A stretch of DNA of 64,000 nt from Prorocentrum cordatum (Eukaryota; Sar; Dinophyceae; Prorocentrales; Prorocentraceae). Below the pieces are notes generated by a model. That model had not been told where the DNA came from, did no database searches, and was given only the letters and a program-made list of their open reading frames with translations. Positions 1 through 11,253 of this stretch are shown here, piece by piece. The position numbers and the translations under genes are program-made. The stretch is taken from contig CAUYUJ010000729.1 of NCBI GenBank assembly GCA_963575745.1, forward strand, positions 46,059 to 110,058, written 5' to 3'. Every line of letters starts with the position of its first letter. Positions within the stretch are counted from its first letter, which is position 1.

Positions 1-360
1 GGTTTGTTATGCTTGGGCGACAAAGGTTGCCGATTGATACTTCGCCACACTTTACTCCGAGACGCCCTGGCCAGAGATGCTCCAAAACCCGCCCATGTCA
101 GTCAAGTCGCGAAGACCCAACTACGACGACAACGGCTCCTGCAAGATACCTCCTCGCTATTTACTCCCACACGCTCTGGCCGGATGCTGTCTCACACTCA
201 AGAAAGGCGCTCTGTGCCTAGTGTTTCTCCCAGGAGCTGTTATGAAAAGAAGCCCCCCACCCCCGAAATGAGGCTGTTTTGTGGATTCAGAGTGCGGGCA
301 CAAGGAGGGGGAAAACAAAGGGAAGGTGAAGCATCTTTGTAATTCATATCTTCGCAAGAC
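1..360 (+). repeat. Partial DR-A dispersed repeat unit at window edge
   Basis: The stretch carries the DR-A hallmarks seen in fuller copies downstream: an ACAACGGCTCC block followed by degenerate ~40-bp units built on CTCCTCAC...ATTTACTC...CGCTCTGG. The left part is cut by the window edge. Short open frames overlap in several frames, none with a recognisable domain, so I see no gene. Confidence 0.5.
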
Positions 361-1050
361 GGTCGTCGTCGTTGGTATTATCGTCGTCGTTGTCGTCGTC
401 GTCGTCGTTGTCTTGGTTGTCGTCGCCGATGTCATTGTTGTCGTCATCGTCGTCGTTGATGTCGTTGCCCTCGTCGTCGATCGAGGCTCCAGGTTCACAG
501 TTCGAGGCTTTCTGGCGATTTCATTGCGTTGGGGGCGACATCCAGAAACCTCTAGAGGTCTCGAGACAAAGTCTGTCGTCGTCTGTCGTGGTCATTGTCG
601 TCGTCGACGTCGCGGTCGGCTGTCCTAGACCGTCCTCGATTATCGATCGTCGTCGTCGATCGTCGTCCCTCGTCGTTGTCGATCGTCGACGTCGCGGGGC
701 GTTCTGGGCGTCCCTCGAAGAGCTCGTCGCCGTGGCCGGGCGCAGCTCGAGACGTGGCCAGGACGGATTCCTGGAGGGGTTCAGAGACCAGTTTTGATTG
801 GACGTCTGTCGACGTCATCCACGTCGTCGTTCGACGATCCAGATTCGAGGACAGAAGTGTTCGGGGCCTTTTTGGGGCCTCTAGGGCGCCCTTGATGGCC
901 AGAACGCGCCCCAGCACAGGTTTAGAAGTCGTCGCCGTCGCTGTATTCGTCGTCGTCGTGCGTCGTCGTCGTCGTTGTCGTCGTCGTTGCTGTTGTTGGT
1001 GATGATGTTGTTGCTGCTGTTGCTGCTATTGCTGTTGCTGTTGCTGCTGG

Positions 1051-1084
<34 letters not shown>

Positions 1085-1139
1085 AGTGTTAGTGTTAGTG
1101 TTAGGGTTAGTGTTATTGCTAGTGTTAGTGTTAGTGTCG
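361..1139. repeat. Degenerate GTC/GAT and TGTTGC/GTTAGT tract
   Basis: About 780 bp of imperfect CGT/CGA trinucleotides pass into TGTTGC units and then GTTAGT hexamers near 1080-1138. Reading frames stay open only because the repeats lack stops. No gene is visible. Confidence 0.8.
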
Positions 1140-1740
1140 AATTCTCATTTCAATCGGAAAAGTATTGTTGATCCCCCTCCGGTAATCATAGCGTTTTGCA
1201 ACTAAAGTGACTACCCTTTTGTTCGCAACCTGTTCTGTACAAGGGAAAGCGAGGGGTCTTGGAGCAGCGCCCCTGGCCCCGGAACTACAACAACGGCTCC
1301 CGTCGGATATTTCTTCACGATGTATTCCCAAATCGCGTTCTCGCGCGGGACCTCCTCACGATTTATACAGGAATCGCGCTCTCGCGTGTAACTCCATCAC
1401 AATTCATTCAGACGCCGTGCCCTCTACACTCAGGAGCACGGTTTATTTGGGAATCGCGCTATCGTTCGAGATTTCTTCGCCATTCATGCAGGACCCACGC
1501 TTCAGCAACCCGCCTGCCCCTTGTCCCTTCCATTCATCATCTCCTCCCCTGCCTTAGGGGCTTCACGAAATGCACGCTGCAGGTAAGAAAGATATACCCA
1601 GAAGGGAGTAAGATCGAAGACGAAGAGGGCGGGCATGGAGGGTTTGGGGTATAGGTGGAATGGCGCGCGAGCAGATCCGAGCGAACAGTCTCAAAATGAT
1701 GATTGTTGCTGCTGTCGTTGTTGCTGTTGTTGATGAGAAC
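1140..1740 (+). repeat. DR-A dispersed repeat, copy 1
   Basis: Ordered blocks recur in every copy: GAATTCTCA, ATTGTTGATCCCC, a TACAACAACGGCTCCCG block, ~40-bp units containing GGAATCGCGCTCTCGCG, a core with AGGTAAGAAAGATATA, then GATCGAAGACGAAGAGG at 1612, and finally a (TTG)n end. It is non-coding in appearance. The core contains a perfect AG|GTAAG splice-donor string; I cannot tell whether it is used. Confidence 0.75.
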
Positions 1741-1915
1741 GTGTTCCTGGGGTCTGGATGCGCATTAAAGGTCTGGATGCGTTGCGCCCGGGGGGGGGGG
1801 GCGCAACGCGCAACCGTGCAACGCTCGAGCGCGTTCGTAGCTGGGTTGCGAACTCGGGTGGCGCCCCCCATTGCGCGTCTCGTGAGCCTTTCGCTGGACG
1901 CCCCACAGCATCGGA
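1741..1915. other. Short spacer with G-run
   Basis: A G-run near 1790-1800 is flanked by GCGCAACG words that partly repeat, and GGTCTGGATGCG occurs twice. No gene or RNA is seen. Confidence 0.5.
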
Positions 1916-3095
1916 TCTGTATAGGATGATTGTGCAGGCCGTATGGCATTGTTTCGGATCTCATACAAGCCGCATGGGATCTGTCTCGGATCCCATAGAG
2001 GCCGCATGGGCTTTGTATCGGATCCCGTTCAGGGCGTATGGGATCGTTATCGGATCCCATACAGGCCGAATGGGATTTGTATCGGATTCCATACAAGCCG
2101 CATGGGCATTTGTATCGGATCCCAGACACGCCGTCTGGGATCTGTATCGGATCCCAGGCAGGCCGTCTGGGATTTGCATCGGACCCCATACAGGCAGTGT
2201 TGAATTGAACTCAGATCCCATACAGGCCGCGCGTGATATGTATCGGGTACCATAAAGACCGTATGGGATGCGTATCGGATCCCATACAGGCCGTACGGGG
2301 TTTGTCCAGGATGCTTCATACAGGTCGCATGGGATCTGCATTGGATCCCATACAGGCCGTGTGGAACTGCATCGGATCTCATTCAGGCCGTATCTGATCT
2401 GTATCGGATCCCAGACACGCCGTCTGGGATCTGTGTCGTACCCCAGGCAGGCCGCATGGGATTTGTATCGGATCCCATATAGGCAGTTGGGATCCGTATC
2501 GGGCTCCATACAGGCCGTATGGGATCTGTATCGGATCCCATGTAGGCCGTATGGGATCTGTACCGGATCCCGTACAGGCCGTATGGGATCCGTATCGGAT
2601 CCCATACAGGCCGAATGGGATTGCATCGGTATGGGATTTGTATCGGATCCCATACAGGCCACATGGAACTTGTATCGGATCTCAGGCAGGCAGGGCGTAC
2701 TGGATCTGTATATGATCCCATACAGGCCGTATGGGATTTGTATCGGATACACTACACGCTGCATGAGATGTGTATCGGACCCCTTACAGGCCTTATGGGC
2801 TCTGTATCGGACCCCGTTCAGGCCGTGAGGGGTCCGTTTCGGATCGCACGCAAGCCGTATAGGATCTGTATTGGATCCCATACAGGCCGTATGGGATGTG
2901 TATCGGGCCCCATACAGGCCATACGGGGTCGGTCTCGGGTCCCAGTCAGGCCGTATGGGATCTGTGTCGGATCCCAGACAGACCGTATGGGGTTTGTGCC
3001 GGATCCCACACAAACCGTATGTGATTTGCATCGGGCCCCATACAGTCCGTATAGGGTCTGTCGCGGATCCCGTACAGGCCGTACGGGATCTACAC
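1916..3095. repeat. 32-bp hairpin minisatellite (~37 units)
   Basis: A contiguous array of ~32-bp units. Each typical unit contains the arm GATCCCATAC, the 5-base spacer AGGCC, then the arm GTATGGGATC, which is the exact reverse complement of the first, followed by a short TGTATCG link. Every unit can therefore fold as a 10-bp stem. Units are degenerate but the pairing is often kept. Both strands are open for long stretches because 3 units (96 bp) make a 32-residue pattern; I regard those ORFs as artefacts of the repeat. Confidence 0.9.
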
Positions 3096-3317
3096 AGTTC
3101 GTGGCTCCACAAGGGACACAACCGAAGGCTTCGGGTCCACTGCGGCACACCCCTCACACAGTTCGTGACCCCACAGGGGGCACAACCGAACGTTTTGAAT
3201 CCATTTCGGCACACCCCTCACACGTTTTGTGGCCCCACAGGGGGTGCAATAAAAGGCCTCTGGTCCAGTCCGACAGCACCTTCACACGGCTTGTGGGCCT
3301 ACCGGGGGCGCAACCGA
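3096..3317. repeat. ~70-bp minisatellite (3 units)
   Basis: Units begin with CACACAGTTCGTGGCCCCAC or a close variant, followed by AGGGGGCACAACCGAA. They are related in wording to the ~90-bp array at 11905-12880, which suggests a shared ancestor. Confidence 0.75.
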
Positions 3318-3925
3318 AGGCCAGTAGGTCTTGTAACATCCGTATAGAATTCCCAGTAGGTCCTGTACCATCTTTGCAAAGTTCCCAGTGGGTCTTATAC
3401 CACCCTTCTAGATTTCCCAGTAAGTCCGGTACCATCTCTATAGAGTTCCCAGTAGCTGTTGTACCATTCCTAAAGACTTCCCAGTAGGTCCTGTACCATC
3501 TTTGTAGAATTCCCGCTAGATCTTGTATCATCCTTATAGAGTTCCTATGTAGGGCCTGTATCATTCCTACAGATTTCCCAGAAGGTCTTGTACCACCTTT
3601 TATAGATTTCCCGGTAGGTCCTGTACGATCCGTATAGAATTCCCAGTAGGTCTTGTACCTTCCCGGTAGAGTTTCCCAGTAGGTCTTGTATCATTCCTAT
3701 GAAGTTCCCAGTAGGTCTTGTACCATCCCTTTAGACTTCCCAGTCGTTCCTGTTCCATCCTTATAGAGTTCCCAGTAGTTTCTGTACTATCCTTTTTGAG
3801 TTCCCAGTCGGTTCTGTACCACCTCGTCTCGATTTCCCCGTAGGTCCTGTACCTTCCCCATCGAGTTTCAAGTAGGTCCTGACCACCCCTACAGAGTTTC
3901 CAGTAGGTCCAGCTCCATCCCTATA
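3318..3925. repeat. Second 32-bp minisatellite (~19 units)
   Basis: Units follow TTCCCAGTAGGTCTTGTACC then ATCCTTATAGAG with point differences; two successive starts at 3350 and 3382 give the 32-bp period. Unlike the neighbouring 32-bp array it lacks an internal inverted repeat and shares no sequence with it. Confidence 0.9.
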
Positions 3926-4460
3926 GAATCCATCCGTCCTGCACCATGAGTTCCCAGGAAAAGCTCGCTTCGTTAGCGCGCACATCGATGTTGTGCCCTG
4001 AATCCCATAGCAAACCTTGATGGTACTGATTTACAAAAACTTCAGATAGGACCGGAAGTGACGCTGTTTCGGTTGCGCCCCTCCCTCCCCCCGCAGTTGG
4101 GGGTTGGTTCCCAGGAGACTCCAGGGTCCTGGTGCCCTGGGGGCAGGGCACCAGCAAGCCGTTTTCACTTTGTTGTTGTTGTTGTTGTTGTTGAATTTTT
4201 GCCTCTGAGGAATAATTATTCCGACGGTGGGACCCCACACGAAGAGCCATTTAGATTACCTTTCGCTCTTTCTTCTTCGCCTTGGCCGAACCCCCCCGTC
4301 CCACCCTCTGTTGCGCCTCCTCCTCATCATCTTTGTTTCCTCGTCCTCCGTCTCCTCCTGCTGAGGGGCGCATGCCAGTTTTCCTCGACGCCCTCGCCGC
4401 CACGCCCGGCAGGGGCGCGTTCTCCGACGGCAATATCGCCAAGCCGTCGGGGCAACGGCC
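3926..4460. other. Stretch with no recognised gene
   Basis: It contains a short (TTG)n run at about 4171-4193 and pyrimidine-rich DNA. Open frames on both strands are compositional. Nothing is recognised. Confidence 0.5.
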
Positions 4461-5095
4461 GTTGGGACCCGCTCGGATGAACAACATGAAGTACGGACCC
4501 CAAAGGGGGCGTTCGTTTGAGACGTCCTCGCAATTCGCTCACACACCAAAGCTCCCGCCTGAGATATCTACTATGGTCAGTCCAGAGGAGCCGAACATTC
4601 ACGATAGTTACAACAAGGACCCGATGACCCGCTCGGATTACTAACATGAAGTGCGGACCCCATGGGGAGGGGGCTCTCTCTCTCGCTTGAGACTTCCTCA
4701 CAATTCAGTTACAGACACAGCTCCCGCTCGAGACGTCCTCCACATTCAGTCCCAGAGGGTCCGACAAACGACGACAGTTACAGGAATCCGATGACCCGCT
4801 CGGGTTACCAACGTTCAATGCGGACCCCATAGGGAGGGGGCTCTCGGTTGAGATTTCTTCACAATTCACACAAATCTCCAGCCTGAGACTTCCTCCATTG
4901 TCAGTCCAGAGGAACCGAAAAGTGACGACGGTTTCTCGGATCTGATGACCAGCTCGGACTACCGTCGTGAAGTGCGGACCCCATAGGGAGGGGGCTCTCG
5001 CTTGAGACTTCCTCACAAATTCACTCACATATAAAGCTCCCGTTCGAGATTTCCCCGGTACTCAGTCCAGACGAAGCCAGTGAGGATGTAGTGGG
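4461..5095. repeat. ~160-bp tandem repeat (4 units)
   Basis: The word GCTCGG recurs at 4471, 4631, 4798 and 4952, each time followed by GTGCGGACCCCATAGGGAGG-like sequence, a CTTGAGACTTCCTCACAATTC block and a TCAGTCCAGAGG block. The unit length varies from 154 to 167 bp. Some words resemble the ~40-bp units of DR-A. Confidence 0.85.
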
Positions 5096-5097
5096 AT

Positions 5098-5101
5098 GAC
5101 A

Positions 5102-5180
<79 letters not shown>

Positions 5181-5265
5181 GTGATGATTGTGATGATTGT
5201 GATGACTGTGATAAGGATGATGACGGCGACGACGACGACGATGACGATAATGATGGTGTGGGAGG
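5098..5265. repeat. (GAT)n microsatellite with GAC tail
   Basis: About 25 near-perfect GAT units (5102-5180), then GATTGT variants and GAC/GAT mixtures. Poly-Asp or poly-Met frames here are artefacts. Confidence 0.95.
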
Positions 5266-5334
5266 GGGTGGAGAGGAGAGGTATGCGCGGGGTGTCCAGA
5301 GAAAACCAGATCCCCAGTTAACATGTGGGGATGT

Positions 5335-6030
5335 TTTGTTGATCCCCCCTCCGGTTACAATTGTATGTTTCAATTTAAGTGCCCTTTTTAGGGCTCGCAC
5401 CTCGTTCGTTCTCGGAGACAGCTTGGTGTCACCAAGCTGCGCCCCTGGCCTCCAGACTACAACAACAACGGCTCCCGCTCGATGTTTCCTCACAAGTGAT
5501 TCCGGAATCGCGCTCCCGCGTGGGACTTTCACACAATGTATGCAGGAGTAGCGCTCTCGCGCCGGACTTCCTCAAATTATTCACGCCGCGCAATCGACAC
5601 TCTGCGTTCATGCTCTCGCCTCGGCCTTTCCCACTCACGACGTACTTGGGAATCGTGTTTTCGCTTGAATTCTCTTCTCGATTCATGCATCACTCACGCT
5701 TCAGCGACACGCCTTCTCGACCTGGCCGCTTGGACCCGCCTTCCCGACCCGCCCGTTTGGGTCTACCCGCCCGATGGGCGCGTCTGGTTCTGCCCCGTGT
5801 TTTCTGCTCCTAGCCCCCCCTCCTGCCAATCCCGTGTTCCATCATGTTCCCTCCCACTTCCATCCGTTTTTGGCCCTATTCCAGGGGATGCACCAAGTAC
5901 ACGCGGCAGGTAAGGAAGATACATTCCAAGGGTGGCACGATCGAAGACGAACAAGGCGGGTACCGAGATGTGGGGAGATACGTGCTGCATGGCACGCGAG
6001 CAGGCAAGAGCTAATAGTATCGAAATGATT
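5335..6030 (+). repeat. DR-A dispersed repeat, copy 2
   Basis: It has the same block order as copy 1, starting with the GTTGATCCCCCCTCCGG block, with ACAACAACAACGGCTCCCGC at about 5459 and the GATCGAAGACGAA core at 5939. The middle contains three to four ~40-bp GAATCGCGCTCTCGCG units. Confidence 0.8.
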
Positions 6031-6210
6031 GCTGCTATGTTTGTTGTTTTGTTGTTATCACTGTGATTGTTATTGGTAGTGTTGTTGTTGCTGGTGTTGT
6101 TGTTGGTAGTGTTTTTGTCGTTGTTGTTGTTGTTGTTGATGGTGTTGCTGTTGTTGATGTTATTGTTGTTGGTTGTTTTTGTCGTCGTCGCTGTTGTTGC
6201 TGAATTCTCA
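6031..6210. repeat. Degenerate (TTG)n tract
   Basis: TTG/GTT-rich microsatellite that joins DR-A copies 2 and 3. All copies end in such a tract. Confidence 0.85.
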
Positions 6211-6900
6211 CTACAGAATAATTACTGTTGATCCCCACTTTCCGGGGCACATGGTGCTTTTTCAATTGAAGTACCCTTCCCGGGGCTCGCGCCCTGTTTT
6301 TCATTAGAGAAAATCTCGGGTCTCAGAATTATGTGTTGGGCTCCTGGTTTACAACAACAACGGCTCCCGCCGGATACCTCACACTTTATTCTAAACTCGC
6401 GCTCTCGCGCGGGACTTTCTCACAATGTATGCAGAAATCGCGCTCTCGCGTGGGAGGCCCTCGCAATTTATTCACACGCCGCGCCTTCGACAGTCAGGAA
6501 TCAAACGCTTTCGCTGTGGCCTTTCTCACGATTTACTTGGGAATCGAGACTTCCTCGCGATCCATGCGGGATTCACGCTTCAGCAACCTGCCTTCCCTGG
6601 CCGCCTGGACCCGGCTTCCCGACCCACCCGCTTGGGCCTGCTCTGGTTCTGCCACGTGTTTTCTGTTCCTAGCCCCCCTCCTGCTAATTTCTCTCGTGCT
6701 CCATCCTTCTCTCTCTCCCCCTTCCATCCGTCCTCCCTTCCCCTGCCTTAGGGCCTGCTATCCATGCACGGGGCAGGTAAGCCAGATATGTCCCCAAGGG
6801 GGTTCTGATCGAAGACGAAGAGGGCGGGTACCGAAGGTTTGGGACTTACGTGTTGAGTGGCGCGCAAGCACATACAAACAATCAGTATTGAAATGGGTGT
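6211..6900 (+). repeat. DR-A dispersed repeat, copy 3
   Basis: It begins with GAATTCTCA, followed by GTTGATCCCCACTTTCCGGG, ACAACAACAACGGCTCCCGC, GCGCTCTCGCG units and the GATCGAAGACGAAGAGGGCG core at 6807. No gene. Confidence 0.8.
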
Positions 6901-7988
6901 TGTTGTTGCTGATGATGATGCTGTTGTTGATGATGGTGTTGTCGTTGACCCTTCACTGTTGAAGAATAAGTATTGTTGTCCTCTCCAGGTACCACTGTCT
7001 CTTCAATTGAAGTGTTTCCCCCAGGGCTCGCACCTGCTTTCTGTCTAAACCAGGGGAAGCCATTAGGCTCAAACTGTGTCGTTGGCTCCCAGATAACAAC
7101 AATAACGGTTCCCGCATGAGTCGTCCTCACAGTTTAGCCAGGACCCGTTCCCGCTTGAGATTTCCTTGCATGTTACTCAGGAGTCGCGCTCTCGATTGAT
7201 ATTCGCCTTACAATGTTTTCAGGAATCGGTTTCTCGGCGCTCTGGAGTCGCGCTCTCACTGGAGACTTGCTTGCAAGATACTGAAGAATCGCGCTCTTGC
7301 GTTGGACTTCCCCGCCATTTACTCAAGCGCCGCGCTCCCGACACTCTGGCACCCAGGAGTCGCGCTCACGCTTAGGACTCCCTCACAGCTTAGTTAGGAA
7401 TCTGCCCTTCGTGGCCCCGTTGTAGCCCTTGGTGGCCCGCTCGCTGCCCTTCGTGGACCCGTTGCAGCCATTCGTGGCCCCCTCGCTGCCTTTCGTCGCC
7501 CCGTTGCAGCCCTTCGCGGACTACTCGCTGCCCATCGTGGCTCCTTATATGTATGCCCTTAGTGGCCAACGCTCGGTCGCGCCCGTCGTGGCCCCATATG
7601 CATGCGTTTCGTGGCCCCGCTGTCGCCCTTCGTGGCCCCCTCGCTGTCCTTCGTGGCCCCGTTGCTGCCCTCAGTGGCTCGGTCCTTGCCCTCTGCGGCC
7701 CAATATACGTATGCCATTCGTGGCCAACGCTCGGTCGCGCCCGTCGTGGCCCCATATGCATGCCCTTCGTGGCCCCGCTGTCGCCCTTCGTGGCCCCCTC
7801 GCTGTCCTACGTGGCCCCGTTGCTACCCTCAGTGGCCCCGTCGTTGCCCTCTGTGGCCCCGCATTATATGCCCTTCGTGGCCCCCGCTCGTTCGCGCCCT
7901 TCGTGGCCCCATACTCATGCCCTTCGTGGCCCCGCTGTCGCCCTTCGTGGCCCCCTCCCTGCCCTTCGTGGCCCCGCTTTCGCTTTGG

Positions 7989-8062
<74 letters not shown>

Positions 8063-8300
8063 GGTCGGTCCCCTGTCCGTCCCTCTTGGGGTCGGGCTGC
8101 CGCCGATCAGCGCTGCCGCTGGCCAGGCCGACGGTCCGCGGCCGCCCCGCCGCTTGCGGGGGCCCGGCCTGCAGGGAAGAAAGATATAGACCCCAAAAGG
8201 GATACGATCGAAGACGAAGAGGGCGGGTATCGAGGGCGCGGGAAATGCACATTGAATGGCACTCGAGCAGATAAGAGCGAACTGTCTTAAAATGATTGCT
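6901..8300 (+). repeat. DR-A dispersed repeat, copy 4, with embedded 21-bp array
   Basis: A long-form copy. After the CGGCTCCCGC block and CGCGCTCTC units comes a 21-bp satellite (7390-7985; CGTGGCCCC spaced by 12 bases), a (CGT)n run (7985-8062), a GGTCGGTCCCCTGTCCGTCC block present only in long-form copies, and the GATCGAAGACGAAGAGGGCG core at 8206. The 21-bp array has a higher-order period of about 157 bp, judged from recurrences of CCCCATATG at 7592 and 7750 and CCCCATACT at 7907. It is open in several frames as a 7-residue repeat (VAPLSPF-like), which I treat as non-coding. Confidence 0.8.
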
Positions 8301-8921
8301 GTTGTTGGTGGTGGTGTTGTTGTTGTTGTTGTTGTTGTTGGTGTCGTTGCCGTTTTCGCTGTCAATGTCGTTGTCGCTGTCGTTGTCGTCGTCGTCATTG
8401 TCGTCGTCGTCGGTTGTACGGTCGTCGCCGTAGTGCGTTGTGCCTCGTAGGCCATGTGTCCTGCATCAACGTCGATCGTCATCGACGTCCCCCCGACCCC
8501 CTTCCATCTCTCCCTCCTCCCATCGCCCCCTCCCCCTTCCATTCCAACCGCTCAGAGGTGGCAGGGCAGGAGTACAAGGAAGATGTCCTCACTCCGTCAT
8601 CCCTCATATCTTCGCTTTTCCTATCCTTCATTATCCTTCATGTTCCCCTCCAGCCCGCCCTCCACATGTCCTCCGACGCCCCTCCTTGCGAGGTGTTTGC
8701 CCGATCTTGCCTCTTCCCTCCTTCCTCGATCTATCCTCTCTCCCTTTTTCCTCCATCCCTCCATCCTTCCCCCATCCGCCCCCTCTCACCCTCCATGTCC
8801 CCCCGTCCCCTTCGGAACCTGCGTGTTTTGTTGTTGTTGTTGTTGGTGGTGGTGGTGTTGTTGTTGGTGTTGTTGTTGTTGTTGTGGTTGTGGTTGTGGT
8901 TGTTGTTGTTGTTGTTGTTGG

Positions 8922-9018
<97 letters not shown>

Positions 9019-9022
9019 GAAT
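8301..9022. repeat. Trinucleotide tracts around a pyrimidine-rich stretch
   Basis: (TTG)n/(GTC)n at 8301-8420, CT-rich DNA with no gene at 8420-8820, then about 190 bp of nearly pure (TTG)n with TCG variants (8820-9022). The hydrophobic or homopolymeric open frames are shadows of these repeats. Confidence 0.85.
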
Positions 9023-9697
9023 AATTCTCATTTCTGAAGAATAAGTATTGTTGATCCGCCCCCACCGGTGCATATTGTTTTTTATCAATCAAAGTGTGCC
9101 CCTCGACGCTCGCACCCTGTTTTTTGACAGGGAAAGTCTTGATGCTCAAACTTGGCCTCTGGCCCCCGGGTTACAAAAACAACGGCTCCCGCTTGAGACT
9201 TCCTCACAATTGAGCCACCACCCCCGCTCCCGCCCGATCAGGAACCGCGCTCTCGCTGGGGACTTCCTTACAATGTATTCAAGAATCGCTCTCCCGGCGC
9301 TCTGGAGTCGCGCTCTCGCTAAAGACTTGCTTGCAACTTACTGAAGAATGGCCTTGCGTTGGAATTTCCTACAATTTGCCAAAGCGCCGCGCTCCCGACA
9401 CCAAGGCACCCAGGAGTCGCGCCCGTTGTGGCCCCATATGCATGCCCTTCGTGGCCCCGCTGTCGCCATTTGTGTCCCCCTCACTGTCCTACGTGGCCCA
9501 GTTGCTACCCTCAGTGGCCCCATAGTTGCCTTTTGTGGCCCCGCATTATCCGCACTTCGTGGCCCCCGCTCGTTCGCGCACTTCGTGGCCCCATCCGCAT
9601 TCCCTTCGTGTCCCCGCTGTCGCCCTTCGTGGCCTACTTCGTGCCCTTCGTGGTCCTGGTGTCGTTCTCTCTCGCTCTCGCTTTCGCTCGTCGTCGC

Positions 9698-9728
<31 letters not shown>

Positions 9729-9990
9729 ATCGTCGTGGTCGGTCTCCTGTCCGTCCCTCTTGGGGTCGGGTCGACGGTCCGCGGTCGCCCCGCCGATCAG
9801 CGCTGCCGCTGGCCAGGCCGACGGTCCGCGGCCGCCCCGCCGCTTGCCGGGGCCCGGCCTGGAGGGAAGAAAGGTATACCCCCCAAAAGGGGTTCGATCG
9901 AAGACGAAGAGGGCGGGTATCGAAGGTTTTTGGGAAATACGCGTTATTGGACACTCGAGCATATAAGGGCGAACAGTCTTCAAATTATTG
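9023..9990 (+). repeat. DR-A dispersed repeat, copy 5 (long form)
   Basis: Same order as copy 4: ATTGTTGATCC block, ACAAAAACAACGGCTCCCGC, GCGCTCTCGCT units, a 21-bp CGTGGCCCC array (about 9425-9660), a (CGT)n run, the GGTCGGTCTCCTGTCCGTCC block and the GATCGAAGACGAAGAGGGCG core at 9896. The array is shorter than in copy 4. Confidence 0.8.
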
Positions 9991-10835
9991 TTGCTGTTGT
10001 TGTTGGTATCCTCCCCCACCCCCGGTCTCCCTTTTCGCTCGAAAGGCCCTCGTCGTCTTCGTCGTCATCATCATTCGTCATACGTCGTGTTGCGTGCGCC
10101 TTCGTCGATCGTCATCGACGTTCCTTCCCCGCCCTCCTCCCATCCTCCCGTCTCCCCCCCAGTTCGACCGCTTAGAGGTGGCAGGGCAGTAGGGTGAGGA
10201 GGAGGCCCTCTCTTGCTCCCCCCTCCCTCTTGCACTCCCTTCCTCCTTTGATTGTGTCCTCCAGCGCCCCTCCCTGTGAGGTGTTGCGCGATTCTCCCTG
10301 CTTCCTCAATCTCTCCTCTCTTCCCCCCTCCCCTCATTCCTCTCCTTTTTCCCTCCCCCCTTCCTTCCTTCCCCCATCCGCCCTCACCCTCCTTGCCCCG
10401 CTCCCCCTCGCGTTTCTGGCTGTTCTCCTCCCCCGCCCCCCCCCTGTCGCTGGTGCTTTGGGTCGCAAGCTCTCCTCGGTCTCTGTCGTGACCTGGGGCT
10501 GTGCATCGACGTACTCTTCGCCGGCTGCCCCCATCCGTCCCGTCATCGAACTCGGCGCGCTCTCTCATCCGGGTCTGTCTTCACGGCGCGCCTCGGGCGC
10601 CTTCCCGCTCCGCCCCGCGCGGGCGGCAGCCGCCGTCGTCGCCACCGCCGCTGCCAGTCGTCCCGCTGCGGGCGCTCTGCGGTCGCCATCCTGGCCGCCG
10701 CCGTCGCTGTCGCCGCCAGTGGCTGCGTTTGTTCCTCTCTGCCTGGACCTCGTGCCCCTTCGTGGGCGCGCGCGCGAGGCCAGCCTTCAGGACGGAAACA
10801 GAGGCACAGACACACAGACGCGCGGACTTCCATGG
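9991..10835. other. Pyrimidine-rich stretch, no gene recognised
   Basis: C/T-rich DNA with short TCC and CCCC runs. Wording around 10100-10200 (AGGTGGCAGGGCAG and neighbours) repeats that at 8550-8580, so this is the downstream continuation of the same repeat neighbourhood. Confidence 0.55.
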
Positions 10836-11040
10836 AAACGCAGGGGAAAACATATGGGAAACGGGGGGGAGCACGAAAATCCAGAAGATGCGAAGACACG
10901 AGAACGCGGGGGAATACATATGGGAAAACGGGGGGAGCACGAAAATCCAGAAGATGTGAAGACGCGAGAACGCGAGGGAATGCATATGGGAAACGGGGGG
11001 GGGAGCACGAAAATCCAGAAGATGTGAAGACACGCCACAA
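10836..11040. repeat. ~67-bp minisatellite (3 units)
   Basis: CATATGGGAAA recurs at 10849, 10916 and 10982, each followed by CGGGGGGAGCACGAAAATCC and AGAAGATG(C/T)GAAGAC. A diverged single unit lies near 17840-17910. Confidence 0.85.
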
Positions 11041-11253
11041 GTTGTGCAAAGTTGCTCGGGCCCCCCCCCCTGGGCCCATGGAAGCTGGGAGTCCTGGAGA
11101 GGCCGCGCACCGTGTGCCGGCCGCGGCCTCCCGGAGGCCGTCGCCGAGGGCGTGCCCAGCCTCATCCTGAGGCACGAGACCCCGAGGCGGCGGGGGCCGC
11201 GCGGCGCCTCGCGAGGCCTCGAGGAGCAGGGAGGACGAGCGAGGCACGACAGG

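Noticed and set aside
1080-1138. Telomere-like GTTAGT/GTTAGGG tract
   Set aside because: Only one TTAGGG occurs among GTTAGT hexamers and it is inside other microsatellites; not a telomere.
1916-3095. CRISPR-like array (about 32-bp palindromic repeats)
   Set aside because: Units are contiguous with no unique spacers, are degenerate, and the context is eukaryotic; it is a minisatellite.
1961-3214. 417-codon minus-strand ORF and several plus-strand ORFs in the same place
   Set aside because: They are produced by the stop-free 32-bp repeat read in rotating frames; no domain and both strands are open.
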